DNA from: Bacteroidales bacterium UBA5342
GTDB taxonomy: Bacteria; Bacteroidota; Bacteroidia; Bacteroidales; UBA5342
Assembly (NCBI GenBank): GCA_002408065.1
Contig: DHQI01000108.1
Coordinates: 13,070 to 34,368, forward strand
Direction: 5' to 3'
DNA: 21,299 nucleotides
Shown here: piece after piece, positions 1 to 7,804 of the stretch
How the letters are laid out: every line of letters starts with the position of its first letter
How positions within the stretch are numbered: the stretch's first letter is position 1
Made by a program: the position numbers and the translations under genes
Notes under the pieces: generated by a model
What the model saw: only the letters and a program-made list of their open reading frames with translations
Database searches by the model: none
Told to the model about the DNA's origin: nothing

Positions 1-406
1 GATTAGCCAATATCCAATCAAACTCTTTTTTGACCGCCGACATCATAGTCGTATCTTTATAATGCTGTGCTAATTTAATATAAGCTAAACCTACAGCATG
101 GTCATCAGCATGATAGGGTCGGGTATTGATTTTCCATTGATTCTTTTCACCTTTTCGACGTACATAATCTAGATACTTTTCGTCACCGGTGGTCTCGTAC
201 AAATCGGTCAAAGCCGTATAAAAGGGAGCAACGTGCCACTCCAAATCACCATAGCGGCAAGGGTTTTCAAATTGCCACTGAGCAGCCATTTCTATGCGCT
301 TAATGATTTTATGGGATGATAGCTCTCCCGACTGTAAGCCTAATAAAAATAGCATTGCCAAGACTCCAAGTAACGTAATAAATAGTCTGTTTTTTAAAAT
401 CCTCAT
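1..406 (-). CDS. GH105-family unsaturated glycuronyl hydrolase, 3' part beyond left edge (partial)
   Basis: An open frame runs from an ATG at 406-404 to the left edge without a stop: 135 codons plus one base. Residues 1-25 are a hydrophobic leader (MRILKNRLFITLLGVLAMLF), so the product is exported. The mature part resembles the N-terminal half of the two complete GH105 proteins in this window: a QWQFENP segment matches their ADWQ-HF region, and the active-site motif YHADDHAVG is at 99-106. GH105 enzymes hydrolyse the terminal 4,5-unsaturated uronic acid of lyase products. The catalytic Asp seen in the paralogs (WCDALFM) would lie beyond the edge, so activity cannot be judged. It is clearly more divergent than the other two are from each other. 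Family call is good; substrate unknown. Confidence 0.8.
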   Translation of the reverse strand, partial: MRILKNRLFITLLGVLAMLFLLGLQSGELSSHKIIKRIEMAAQWQFENPCRYGDLEWHVAPFYTALTDLYETTGDEKYLDYVRRKGEKNQWKINTRPYHADDHAVGLAYIKLAQHYKDTTMMSAVKKEFDWILAN

Positions 407-517
407 TGTAATAGTAAATAATCTTTTTCGAGCTTACAAAAATGAACTTTTATCTGTATTGGAGCTGTCCGAAATCGTTTTGTTTCGTTCGTTTTTGTTT
501 TTTTAGACCTGAAACAA

Positions 518-776
518 TTAAGAAATAAGCAAATCCAACAAACCTGTGACCTTGACAGCACGCTCCACCAAAGCCACCACACTCTCGGGCAAGAAAAACC
601 ATTTATGCACATTTTACCCCACGGCTTTCCATCTCCTGTGTGGTGCGTTCTAAAGCTTGGCTATCGCGCCCCACTATAAACATATCGTAGCCTCATTCGG
701 CCAATTGCAGGGCAATGGCTTTTCCTATTCCTTTAGTCGCTCCGGTTAGCAGCGCTACTTTTGGGTTTGTGTCCAT
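518..776 (-). pseudogene. Short-chain dehydrogenase/reductase (SDR) remnant
   Basis: Reading from an ATG at 776-774 gives a classic SDR start, VALLTGATKGIGKAIALQLAE, with the TGxxxGIG dinucleotide-binding motif at residues 11-18. An in-frame TGA follows at 695-693. The frame then continues plausibly (GYDMFIVGRDSQALERT, ending GVKCA) to a TAA at 605-603. From 601 a different frame gives FFLPESVVALVERAVKVTG and a TAA at 520-518, which resembles an SDR C-terminus. An intact SDR is about 250 residues, so most of the middle, including the YxxxK active site, is missing. The gene is inactivated by a nonsense mutation, a large internal deletion and a frameshift. N-terminal family call is confident; the C-terminal piece is inference. 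Confidence 0.75.
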
Positions 777-830
777 TTTTTTGTCTTTGGTGAAATCTTA
801 AATTGCCCGAATTCTTCCAAATATTGACCT

Positions 831-955
831 TGTTTCGTACCTACGGCACTCTTTGTTTGTAATCTTTTTTTTCATCTACCATACTATCACTCCTCCGGAG
901 CTTGAATCGCATTAGGGATAATCCCGATAAAAATCGAGACGGCAGGAGGCATGTT
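831..955. repeat. Cluster of REP-like extragenic palindromes
   Basis: Three short palindromic units sit close together. GTACCTACGGCAC at 837-849 is an imperfect palindrome around TAC. CTCCGGAG at 893-900 is a perfect 8-bp palindrome. CCCGATAAAAATCGAG at 923-938 forms a hairpin with an AAAA loop. Similar palindromic units recur as extragenic repeats in many Bacteroidota genomes; that is recollection, not a search. There is no coding signature. Confidence 0.45.
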
Positions 956-1098
956 ATAAAACTGAATAAAACACTGACAATCAGGATAAGATTATAATTA
1001 TTTGATATCCTGAACAAACCAAAATATAGTATGAATTATGCCGAACAACAATGAATAAAATTCTGTGACCATGACACACAAAGTAATTATAAACCCAT

Positions 1099-2421
1099 CT
1101 ATTTCAAAAATCTAAACCTATCCACCTTATACATCTCACCATCTGTGCCATAAAACACCAACCACAGTGCCCGCTCACCAATGACCTTGGCCACATCTGC
1201 AGTGATAGTAAGCCATTCTTCGTCTCCTTTACAAGCTGGCACTTTTACTTCAGCTATGCCTTGGTGCCACTTTTGATCCACAGCCAAAATGATACGTCCC
1301 GGAGCAGTACCGGGGGCTACTTTCACCTCTACTTTTTTGGCCTCAGAATCTCCAAAATCAATGTACTTAAAAGCTGCCACATCGTGTCGGCTTATATTTG
1401 TTAACTGTTCATTACCATTTTCGAATAGTTCAAAATAGGCATCGCCGTGTAGCAAACAAGCGCGTTCTATTTCAATATCATCAAAAGCATTCAAAGGCAG
1501 TCCTGCTCCCTGTGAGGTCATTTCTACCTCATCAATAGTACCGTCTTCATTAAAATAGATGGGCTCTACACAAGTGCGGCGCATCATTACACTGTTGTGC
1601 GAAGGCCGGTGGTAAAACACATACCATTGTTCATTGAACTCAGCGATAGATCCGTGATTATTCCAAGTCTTAGGATCACTAAAACTATTATCAATAATGA
1701 CGCCCTGATATTCGTAAGGACCAAAAACGGAAGTCGCCGTAGCATAACCCAAACAGGTGGGACGTCCTCCACGGCTAATGTCTGCATAAATCAGATAATA
1801 GATGCCATTGCGCTTGGTCAGGAAAGCACCTTCGTGGAAATAATGCTCTGGTTCGGTTAATACACTGTCGTGCAAACTTGTTTCATCTATGCTTTTGCGG
1901 TCTTCGTTGAGCTTGGCCATTTTCAGGTTAAACTGTCCCCATAAATAGTAAGCTTGTCCATTATCATCTACAAAAACGCAAGGATCAATCTGATTGTGCC
2001 CTTTAGTATCTATCGCCTCAACGTTTTTAAATGGCCCGTTAGGACTATCACTCACCGCTACGCCTTCACGTGTTCCGGGACCGGGATGGCAATAATACAG
2101 ATAGTATTTTCCATCGAAATAGTGACAATCGGGTGCAAATAACTGCTTGTCGGTATAAGGTACTTGGTCTTTTTCTCCACGGGAATGGAAAGCATCTTTC
2201 ACAATCGTCCATTCTTTCATATCATCGGTAGAAACCACATAATAATCGTACGAACAATAATACTGGGTACTCTCATCACGCGAACCGTAAATATACAAGC
2301 GACCATCATCCCACACCTTTACCGACGGATCGGCTATATAGGTTCCTATTGGTAGAATGGGGTTTTGGGCCTGCAGGTGTAGGCTGAGTAGTAGAATTAT
2401 GGTTAGGATGTAATTTTGCAT
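1099..2421 (-). CDS. GH43-family glycosidase with C-terminal CBM6-like domain
   Basis: 440 residues starting MQNYILTIILLLSLHLQAQ, a Sec signal peptide. The open frame extends upstream to 2493, but that would add 24 residues without signal character and overlap the sulfatase stop at 2471; the internal ATG at 2421 is preferred. The five-bladed propeller spans about 25-310. The GH43 triad is visible: general base D31 (YIADPSVKVW), pKa-modulating D146 (NQIDPCVF) and acid E197 (FHEGAFL), with the conserved NHGS at 255-258. Residues about 325-440 form a CBM6-like beta-sandwich ending YKVDRFRFLK. Family members release arabinofuranose, xylose or galactose from side chains; the subfamily cannot be fixed here. 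It is the last gene of the GH106-sulfatase-GH43 set, 49 bases after the sulfatase stop. No terminator is evident downstream. Confidence 0.88.
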   Translation of the reverse strand: MQNYILTIILLLSLHLQAQNPILPIGTYIADPSVKVWDDGRLYIYGSRDESTQYYCSYDYYVVSTDDMKEWTIVKDAFHSRGEKDQVPYTDKQLFAPDCHYFDGKYYLYYCHPGPGTREGVAVSDSPNGPFKNVEAIDTKGHNQIDPCVFVDDNGQAYYLWGQFNLKMAKLNEDRKSIDETSLHDSVLTEPEHYFHEGAFLTKRNGIYYLIYADISRGGRPTCLGYATATSVFGPYEYQGVIIDNSFSDPKTWNNHGSIAEFNEQWYVFYHRPSHNSVMMRRTCVEPIYFNEDGTIDEVEMTSQGAGLPLNAFDDIEIERACLLHGDAYFELFENGNEQLTNISRHDVAAFKYIDFGDSEAKKVEVKVAPGTAPGRIILAVDQKWHQGIAEVKVPACKGDEEWLTITADVAKVIGERALWLVFYGTDGEMYKVDRFRFLK

Positions 2422-2470
2422 AATACTAAATGAATGAATGCGAGAATGAGTTTGAAATCTTGAATCAATT

Positions 2471-4168
2471 TTAGTTCGCCGCCGCACAAACATCGCCGCC
2501 GTTTCTATAAATGGAGATCAAATCAATATAAGTCACCTCGCGCGGATCGTTCTCTGGATTATAGTCAGGATTATAAGTCGGCTTATAGGTGTCTTTTACA
2601 TTGCTGTCCAACCACTGCATTAAGTCTGCAAAAAGTTTGTTGGTCATTTCAGGCATCGCTTTCGCTAAATTATTTTGCTCCATCATATCCTCTTCGATAT
2701 TAAAGAGTTTCAAACGACCGTGCCAGTCGAAAATCAATTTATAGTCCCCTTTGCGGATAACACTCTGTGGCGACTGACAAAACGGTTCGTAAGGGTTGTT
2801 ATAAATCACATTAAACGGATAATGCCAAAAGTGGGTGTCGCGCGTATAGCTTTCTTGCTTATTGTTCACATCATCTAGCAAGCCAAACAGACTACGGCCA
2901 TCGATGCCATCTTTTTTGTCATAATGGGCTTTGACATCATAACCCGCCGCTTCTACGATGGTTGGGAAAATATCATTACAGTCCACAGCCACTTTACACC
3001 ACTGACCGCCTTTTACTTTACCTTTCCAGCGCATCACCAGCGGCACACGAATGCCTCCCTCTGTGACGTTAGCTTTTCCTCCTGTCAGTGGATAATTGCT
3101 GGTGATGTGTTTTTTAGGCGTTACACGTGCATCTATACCACCATTATCCGACATAAATACGACCAGCGTGTTTTCATCCAAACCCGTTTCTTCCAGTTTG
3201 TCAAGAATGCGCCCTACTGAATTATCCAGGCCGCGTACCATGCCGGCATAGGTAGGGTCAAAATGGCCATTCCAACCTTTGGTGTCTTTGGCTGCAAAGT
3301 ACGCCACATCCTCCTCCGGTGCCTGCAAAGGCATATGCACAGCAAAATGACAGAAATACAAAAAGAAAGGTTGATCTTTTATCTTAGAACGCTTATCGAT
3401 GTAGCGAATGGCTTGTTCGGTAAGGTCATCACTTAGGTAATCCTCCCCGGTAGGTTTCCCTGCCTTGCCGTGCATCATCTTAGCTTGTGGCATATCAGGG
3501 AAACGGCTTTTGTCTGGTGATCCCCAAGCGCCACGCCATTTGAAATAATGTGAGGCACCTGCATCAAACCAGGCAATGCCTTCGAAGCCTTGATCGTCCG
3601 GGCCATAGCCCTCGGCACCGTGACCACCTATGTGCCATTTGCCTATAAAGGCCGAATGATAATCAGGTAAAGCCTCGGCAATGGTGGTTTCGTCCCAGCC
3701 ATTATCGATGTCGCGTCCTGAAGGTACTGCCGTATTGGTGCTTCCGTTGATGAGTGCCATCTCTATCTTGATAGGGTCGTGATGATCGAGCACATCGTGC
3801 GGATAGCTGCCTTCGGGCACTGGCAGGTTGTTGTTATAATACGTATCGCGCTTAGGTGTGGCCGTCGTAAAACCTAGGCGCGCAGCATATTTCCCCGTGA
3901 TAAGACTAGCACGTGTAGGCGAACACAATTGATTGGCGTAAGCCTGCTCAAAAGCAACCCCTTCAGCGGTCAAACGGTCCAAGTTAGGGGTTTCGTAATA
4001 CATGGCCTCTTTGTCCGTACCCAAAGTATGCTGCGCATAGGCTTGCATATCCATATAACCGTAGTCATCGGCTAAGATGAAGATGATGTTGGGTTGTTTT
4101 TCTTCTTTACAGCTGAGCAGCAGTAGAGTACTAAGGCTAAGGATTAAGATTAGTTTTATTCGTTTCAT
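2471..4168 (-). CDS. S1-family (formylglycine-dependent) sulfatase lipoprotein
   Basis: 565 residues. The leader ends in lipobox LLSC with Cys20, so this is a lipoprotein of the cell envelope. The alkaline-phosphatase-fold sulfatase domain starts at PNIIFILADDYGYMD, with metal-binding D34/D35. The signature CSPTRASLITGKYAARLG begins at C82, the Cys converted to formylglycine by a maturase that is not encoded in this window. Other active-site elements are GKWHIGGHG (K177, H179), HFAVHMP around 274-280, the SDNGG metal site (D341, N342) and the GGKANVTEGGIRVP segment (K365). Length is normal for the family. It should remove sulfate esters from the glycan, exposing it to the neighbouring GH106 and GH43. 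It follows GH106 by 105 bases, which contain a hairpin. Sulfate position and sugar specificity cannot be read from sequence alone. Confidence 0.93.
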   Translation of the reverse strand: MKRIKLILILSLSTLLLLSCKEEKQPNIIFILADDYGYMDMQAYAQHTLGTDKEAMYYETPNLDRLTAEGVAFEQAYANQLCSPTRASLITGKYAARLGFTTATPKRDTYYNNNLPVPEGSYPHDVLDHHDPIKIEMALINGSTNTAVPSGRDIDNGWDETTIAEALPDYHSAFIGKWHIGGHGAEGYGPDDQGFEGIAWFDAGASHYFKWRGAWGSPDKSRFPDMPQAKMMHGKAGKPTGEDYLSDDLTEQAIRYIDKRSKIKDQPFFLYFCHFAVHMPLQAPEEDVAYFAAKDTKGWNGHFDPTYAGMVRGLDNSVGRILDKLEETGLDENTLVVFMSDNGGIDARVTPKKHITSNYPLTGGKANVTEGGIRVPLVMRWKGKVKGGQWCKVAVDCNDIFPTIVEAAGYDVKAHYDKKDGIDGRSLFGLLDDVNNKQESYTRDTHFWHYPFNVIYNNPYEPFCQSPQSVIRKGDYKLIFDWHGRLKLFNIEEDMMEQNNLAKAMPEMTNKLFADLMQWLDSNVKDTYKPTYNPDYNPENDPREVTYIDLISIYRNGGDVCAAAN

Positions 4169-4206
4169 TGGTACACTGTTTTGTTATTATCATTTTATTT
4201 CAGATA

Positions 4207-4248
4207 GAGACGCATAATTCGACTAAAACCAGCAAGTAATTGCGTCTC
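4207..4248 (-). other. Intercistronic hairpin between GH106 and sulfatase
   Basis: GAGACGCATAATT at 4207-4219 pairs with AATTGCGTCTC at 4238-4248 (11 pairs, one bulged base, 18-base loop). It lies 25 bases after the GH106 stop and 39 bases before the sulfatase start. No T-run follows on the minus strand, so it is not a standard intrinsic terminator. It could be an mRNA processing or stability element that sets the GH106:sulfatase ratio. Confidence 0.45.
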
Positions 4249-4273
4249 ACTGCCTGTTATGAAAGATCATATT

Positions 4274-7200
4274 TTACTTCGCCATCTCAATCACCACAGG
4301 TCCTAGCAAACCAGAGCTATGCACCTGCTCTTTAGGTTTTAGGTCGTCGATGACTAGCCACGTATATTTCTCGCCTTCTGGTCTATCTCTGTCACGCAAT
4401 AGCTGGTTGCGCCATAGATTGACCACCTCTATTTCCAGTTGGTTTTGACCAGCTTTTACAGCACTGGTGATATTTAGGCGGTAAGGGGCTAACCACACGC
4501 CACCAATGTACTCACCATTGAGTTTTACTTTAGCCATTACAGAGACTTGTCCTAAATTGATAAAAAGGTCTGTTCCATCGGGTAAAGTTTCTAGATCAAA
4601 TACTGTCTTATAAATTGCCGTACCAGAGTAATATTTTATTTGCTCATTATTAGATTTTGACCAGTCACTTAGTTTATCAAACTTCACAGGATCTTTAGGC
4701 GCAATATCTTTGTTTAAAAAGTCTACCGTGTACGCTTTGTCTAAGGCTTGTAGCTTTTCATACTTAGGGAAGTTAGCGCTATAAGCGGCTTTTACCTGAG
4801 GATTTTTTCCTTTAGCAAATACAACAAACCAGCTTTGTGCTGCCTCCATTGTCATTGGTACTTTGATACCATTATCTGTAATTTTATAATCAGCCAATTC
4901 GCGCATTTCACCAGTCACAGCATCCCATAACTGAGGTTTTAGCTTAGCATCCACTCGGAAGTTTGGAGCCAATTCAATCGCTTTATCTTTATTTTGGTTA
5001 CTCATAAAATAGATTTCCATTCCCGGCATGGTGCGGTGTGTCCATAGCACATTAGCCTCAGCTGGCAGGTCTACATCTTTGACCAAATCCAACTTGGCAA
5101 ACACTTCCTCCAAACTATAACCGTCCATCAACAAACCCTTGCCGTAATTAGCTGTCATCTTACCATCAGTGTACTCGCCAGCCCATAACTTAGCAGCTGT
5201 TGCTTTTACTTGTGCATCACAAGCCGGGTAGTTTTCTAAACTCGGTGATTTTTCCGGTTTTGGTCCCAGTACTGTACCCCCAAGCACAATTAGTTGTTCT
5301 ATCTTTTCCAGTACTTCAGGGCGCATCGTCTCAAAAGGAGGTAACACCATTACTTTGTACGACATACCATCAGGCAGTACAAAACGGCCATTTTCTACCG
5401 TCAAGCGATCCATTATCACTTCTGCATTGATGTAATCGTAAGAGTAACCCTTAGGAATTTCAGGCACACGGCCTCCCGTCATTATCGGAGCATCTTCTCC
5501 AATGAAATAGCATACATCAGCTGCATATTTACCTTGCTGCAGCATAAACTGACAACGACGCAGATAATCAAAATAAGTATCCGCTTGTCCAAACCACGTA
5601 TTATGACGGTTAAACTCAGTACCAAACCAAGCATTCATACCAGGCTTGCGATTATCATCAGGTTGCTGTATATAAAGGTGCAGCACAAAATGGTTAATAC
5701 CCTCGGTCAGTGACCAGTCGCCACGCGTTTTTAGCATAGCCGGGTGACGTAGGTAAGCTTTGCGCGATGAGGTAAAACACTCGGCCGAAGTCAAAGGCTT
5801 ACCATAGGTGTGCGAGGTAGACGAAGACGCTTTACATTCTATATTCCCAAGGGTTCCTTCGTTCCAGAATTCGCCCGCAATTAAATCTGACTGACCGCCA
5901 TACATCATAAATTCTCCCGGGAAACCCCAGTGACCATAATTTTCCAACCAGGTTTTCAAGTTATGCTTATTACTGGCTTCTCTCAGTGCCCCTACATATT
6001 CGTAAGCTACATCATCGGCCACGCTACGGCGCAAATCCCAAAGAAAACGCTCTGATTCCTCCACACTCCCCACGATTCTTCCAGAGAGGACAGGCAAGTA
6101 TTTTACAGGGTCGTAACCGTATTTTTCCTTGAACTTAAGTTCGTAATCATCGGTCCAGTTTTGGGAGCCCATCTCGTAGCTATCGGCTATCACATATTTA
6201 AACGCCGGCTTACTCTCTTCGGGCAGGCGTTTCAGAAATTCGCCCACAAAATGATCGAAATGATACTTAGCCAAAGGACCATTCATCTTATCGATTTCGT
6301 AACCGGTACCTTGAGGGGCCGCCGGGGAGTTTTTAGTTCCCGTTGGTGTCATACCAATGCGCATAACGATCCATTCGCCTGCAGGGGCATCCCAGTTTAG
6401 CTGACCATTTTTATCAAGCTTATCACTGATATCCAACACTTCATCAGCTTGTAGTGCCAATGCCTTATCAGACATTTCATCAGGCCTGTCGAAGATGTAA
6501 GTATCCCAATTCGGCTTAGGTGTCGGGTGCATTTTACCCAGTTGCTTTTCGATGTATTTTTCCAGCACCGGTTGTTCCGAAATATTGATTTCGGCAAAAC
6601 CAAATAGTTTCTGGCGGTTAGCCAGGTTACGACAAAGCAATTTGAATTCTTGCGCCTTAACATCCGGTAAAGCCAGGGCCAATTCACCATTGGTAATGGG
6701 CCCTACGTTGACAGTGCTTTTGCTACGGTCAAATAGAAAGGACTTAATCAGCGTCTCTTCGCCATTCGCCACAGCAAACAACTGACAGTTACAGCGCATA
6801 TCCTCACTTGGTGTAATAGCAATTTGACGGGCAACGATAGCTTCTTTTAGCTTAAAATTAAACGTTAATACTTTGGCATTGTTAGGAATAGCGCAATTGT
6901 TATCTTTATTCCCGTCTATCAAGGTTGTCGTATTCATTCCTGTGTGGTTGGATGTCACTTTTGCACCTAACGACTGAAGGCTCTTGAATTGTGACTCTTG
7001 AGTTTTAAAAGCCAGCGTATGGGTATCCTGAAATTCCTCTTTGGGCTGAGCCAATTGAATTTTTACGGCTTTCCCTCCTTCAATTTTCACTTCTGAGTAG
7101 GTCAGGTAACGCATAGCCTTGGTGTAATCGACCCAGGGGCCGCCACTCTGGCTCCATCCCGGGCAGTTAAAGATACCAATATCCACACCTATGCGGTGAC

Positions 7201-7513
7201 CTTCGACCACAGCGTGTACCATATGGCTCCACCATTCTTCGCTCAACATTGGTACCTTGCCGTCTTTGTGAGCCGGGTTGATGTTACCAATCAGGGCACC
7301 GCCGATGCCGGCTTTTTTCATTGCCTCCAAATCCTTTGTGATGCCTTCCTTGGAGATGTCGTCGTTGATCCAGTACCAATAACACCAGAGATTATTATCT
7401 TCGGTGGGTTCTACGAATCCGGTTTGAATCTTTTCTAATGGATCATTGGTGGTGCAGCTCCCTAAGAAAAGGGGAAAGAATAAAAGAAGTAAGAGATAAT
7501 TTTTAATTGACAT
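4274..7513 (-). CDS. GH106-family alpha-L-rhamnosidase, lipoprotein
   Basis: 1079 residues. The signal peptide ends LFLGSC, with lipid-anchored Cys20. The GH106 opening is clear: LWCYWYWINDDISKEGITKD (about 42-61), then LEAMKKAGIGGALIGNI. The (beta/alpha)8 region carries ADSYEMGSQNW (E447), GEFWNEG (E548, E552) and SAECFTSSRK (E578); acidic residues in these blocks are candidate catalytic pair and calcium ligands, not assigned individually. The C-terminal part (about 945-1079) is a beta-sandwich of the GH2-like jelly-roll type ending in a LWRNQLLRDRDRPEGEKYTW block. Length fits the family (about 1000-1150). GH106 enzymes remove alpha-L-rhamnose by inversion, known from rhamnogalacturonan degradation. 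It is first in the operon with sulfatase and GH43, and a candidate operator lies about 90-130 bases upstream. The start is the only ATG that gives a lipoprotein signal. Confidence 0.9.
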   Translation of the reverse strand: MSIKNYLLLLLFFPLFLGSCTTNDPLEKIQTGFVEPTEDNNLWCYWYWINDDISKEGITKDLEAMKKAGIGGALIGNINPAHKDGKVPMLSEEWWSHMVHAVVEGHRIGVDIGIFNCPGWSQSGGPWVDYTKAMRYLTYSEVKIEGGKAVKIQLAQPKEEFQDTHTLAFKTQESQFKSLQSLGAKVTSNHTGMNTTTLIDGNKDNNCAIPNNAKVLTFNFKLKEAIVARQIAITPSEDMRCNCQLFAVANGEETLIKSFLFDRSKSTVNVGPITNGELALALPDVKAQEFKLLCRNLANRQKLFGFAEINISEQPVLEKYIEKQLGKMHPTPKPNWDTYIFDRPDEMSDKALALQADEVLDISDKLDKNGQLNWDAPAGEWIVMRIGMTPTGTKNSPAAPQGTGYEIDKMNGPLAKYHFDHFVGEFLKRLPEESKPAFKYVIADSYEMGSQNWTDDYELKFKEKYGYDPVKYLPVLSGRIVGSVEESERFLWDLRRSVADDVAYEYVGALREASNKHNLKTWLENYGHWGFPGEFMMYGGQSDLIAGEFWNEGTLGNIECKASSSTSHTYGKPLTSAECFTSSRKAYLRHPAMLKTRGDWSLTEGINHFVLHLYIQQPDDNRKPGMNAWFGTEFNRHNTWFGQADTYFDYLRRCQFMLQQGKYAADVCYFIGEDAPIMTGGRVPEIPKGYSYDYINAEVIMDRLTVENGRFVLPDGMSYKVMVLPPFETMRPEVLEKIEQLIVLGGTVLGPKPEKSPSLENYPACDAQVKATAAKLWAGEYTDGKMTANYGKGLLMDGYSLEEVFAKLDLVKDVDLPAEANVLWTHRTMPGMEIYFMSNQNKDKAIELAPNFRVDAKLKPQLWDAVTGEMRELADYKITDNGIKVPMTMEAAQSWFVVFAKGKNPQVKAAYSANFPKYEKLQALDKAYTVDFLNKDIAPKDPVKFDKLSDWSKSNNEQIKYYSGTAIYKTVFDLETLPDGTDLFINLGQVSVMAKVKLNGEYIGGVWLAPYRLNITSAVKAGQNQLEIEVVNLWRNQLLRDRDRPEGEKYTWLVIDDLKPKEQVHSSGLLGPVVIEMAK

Positions 7514-7600
7514 AATGGCTATATGTTTATGATTTGATTTTTAGCATTGCTAACAAAATAAATAAAAAGCATTCAATCCTGTATTTATACTTTTCATAAA

Positions 7601-7642
7601 TGGACTTATGGCTACAAAAAAGCGGGTTTGGAGGACAAATGC
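7601..7642 (-). promoter_or_regulatory. Candidate operator upstream of GH106 operon (shared element, copy A)
   Basis: Plus-strand TGGACTTATGGCTACAAAAA, ending in one more A (7601-7621), matches the element upstream of the first complete GH105 gene at 17 of 21 positions, including an unbroken GCTACAAAAAA. A second half-site GGACAAATGC follows at 7633-7642. The half-sites GGAC(T/A)(T/A)AT are direct repeats 31 bp apart, about three helical turns. The near edge is 88 bases upstream of the GH106 ATG, a usual position for an activator site. The binding protein is unknown; hybrid two-component or AraC-type regulators commonly control such loci. Confidence 0.55.
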
Positions 7643-7698
7643 GCACAGAAAATCTCTCGCAAAGCCGCGATGACGCTAAGTTTTTCATACGTAAGTAC

Positions 7699-7787
7699 GA
7701 CTCCTCTGATAAAGCGTTATTGATCCCGGCGGTATCATACATCTGTAGATAATGCAAAGGAGATAGTCCATTGACTCCAGAGGAGTC
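7699..7787. repeat. 89-bp element bounded by 10-bp inverted repeats
   Basis: GACTCCTCTG at 7699-7708 and CAGAGGAGTC at 7778-7787 are perfect inverted repeats enclosing 69 bases. The right end is itself a palindrome, TGACTCCAGAGGAGTCA at 7772-7788 (7-bp arms, AGA loop). No transposase is present. A minus-strand open frame spans it (7527-7805) but shows no signal peptide, family motif or neighbour support, so I treat this as a small repeat (MITE- or REP-like), 17 bases after the DUF1080 stop. It may also act as a transcript-end structure for the upstream operon. Confidence 0.45.
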
Positions 7788-7804
7788 ACCCCTCTCACTC
7801 CTCA

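Larger units (their letters stand above)
407..1098. other. Gene-poor decayed intergenic region
   Basis: No intact gene is supported in these 692 bases. The stretch holds the remnant of a short-chain dehydrogenase (518-776, minus strand) and a cluster of short palindromes (about 831-955). Short open frames here lack family signatures and overlap the pseudogene in the wrong frame. The rest is AT-rich sequence in which I see no terminator or clear promoter. It separates the partial GH105 gene from the GH106/sulfatase/GH43 operon. Confidence 0.6.

Noticed and set aside
429..480. Possible third copy of the GGACAAAT/GCTACAAAAAA element upstream of the partial GH105
   Set aside because: AGCTTACAAAAATGAAC and GAGCTGTCC resemble it only loosely, and the distance to the start (about 25 bases) is too short compared with the other two copies.
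403..612. 69-codon minus-strand open frame
   Set aside because: It runs in the frame that follows the second SDR stop and shows no family motif; the SDR-like C-terminus is in a different frame.
925..1010. Peptide-like minus-strand frame (FYNMPPAVSIFIGIIPNAIQ) ending before CTCCGGAG
   Set aside because: It could be a gene tail, but it overlaps the palindrome cluster, has no upstream continuation and matches no family I recognise.
2422..2493. 24-residue N-terminal extension of GH43
   Set aside because: It overlaps the sulfatase stop, is basic and non-hydrophobic, and would displace a clean signal peptide.
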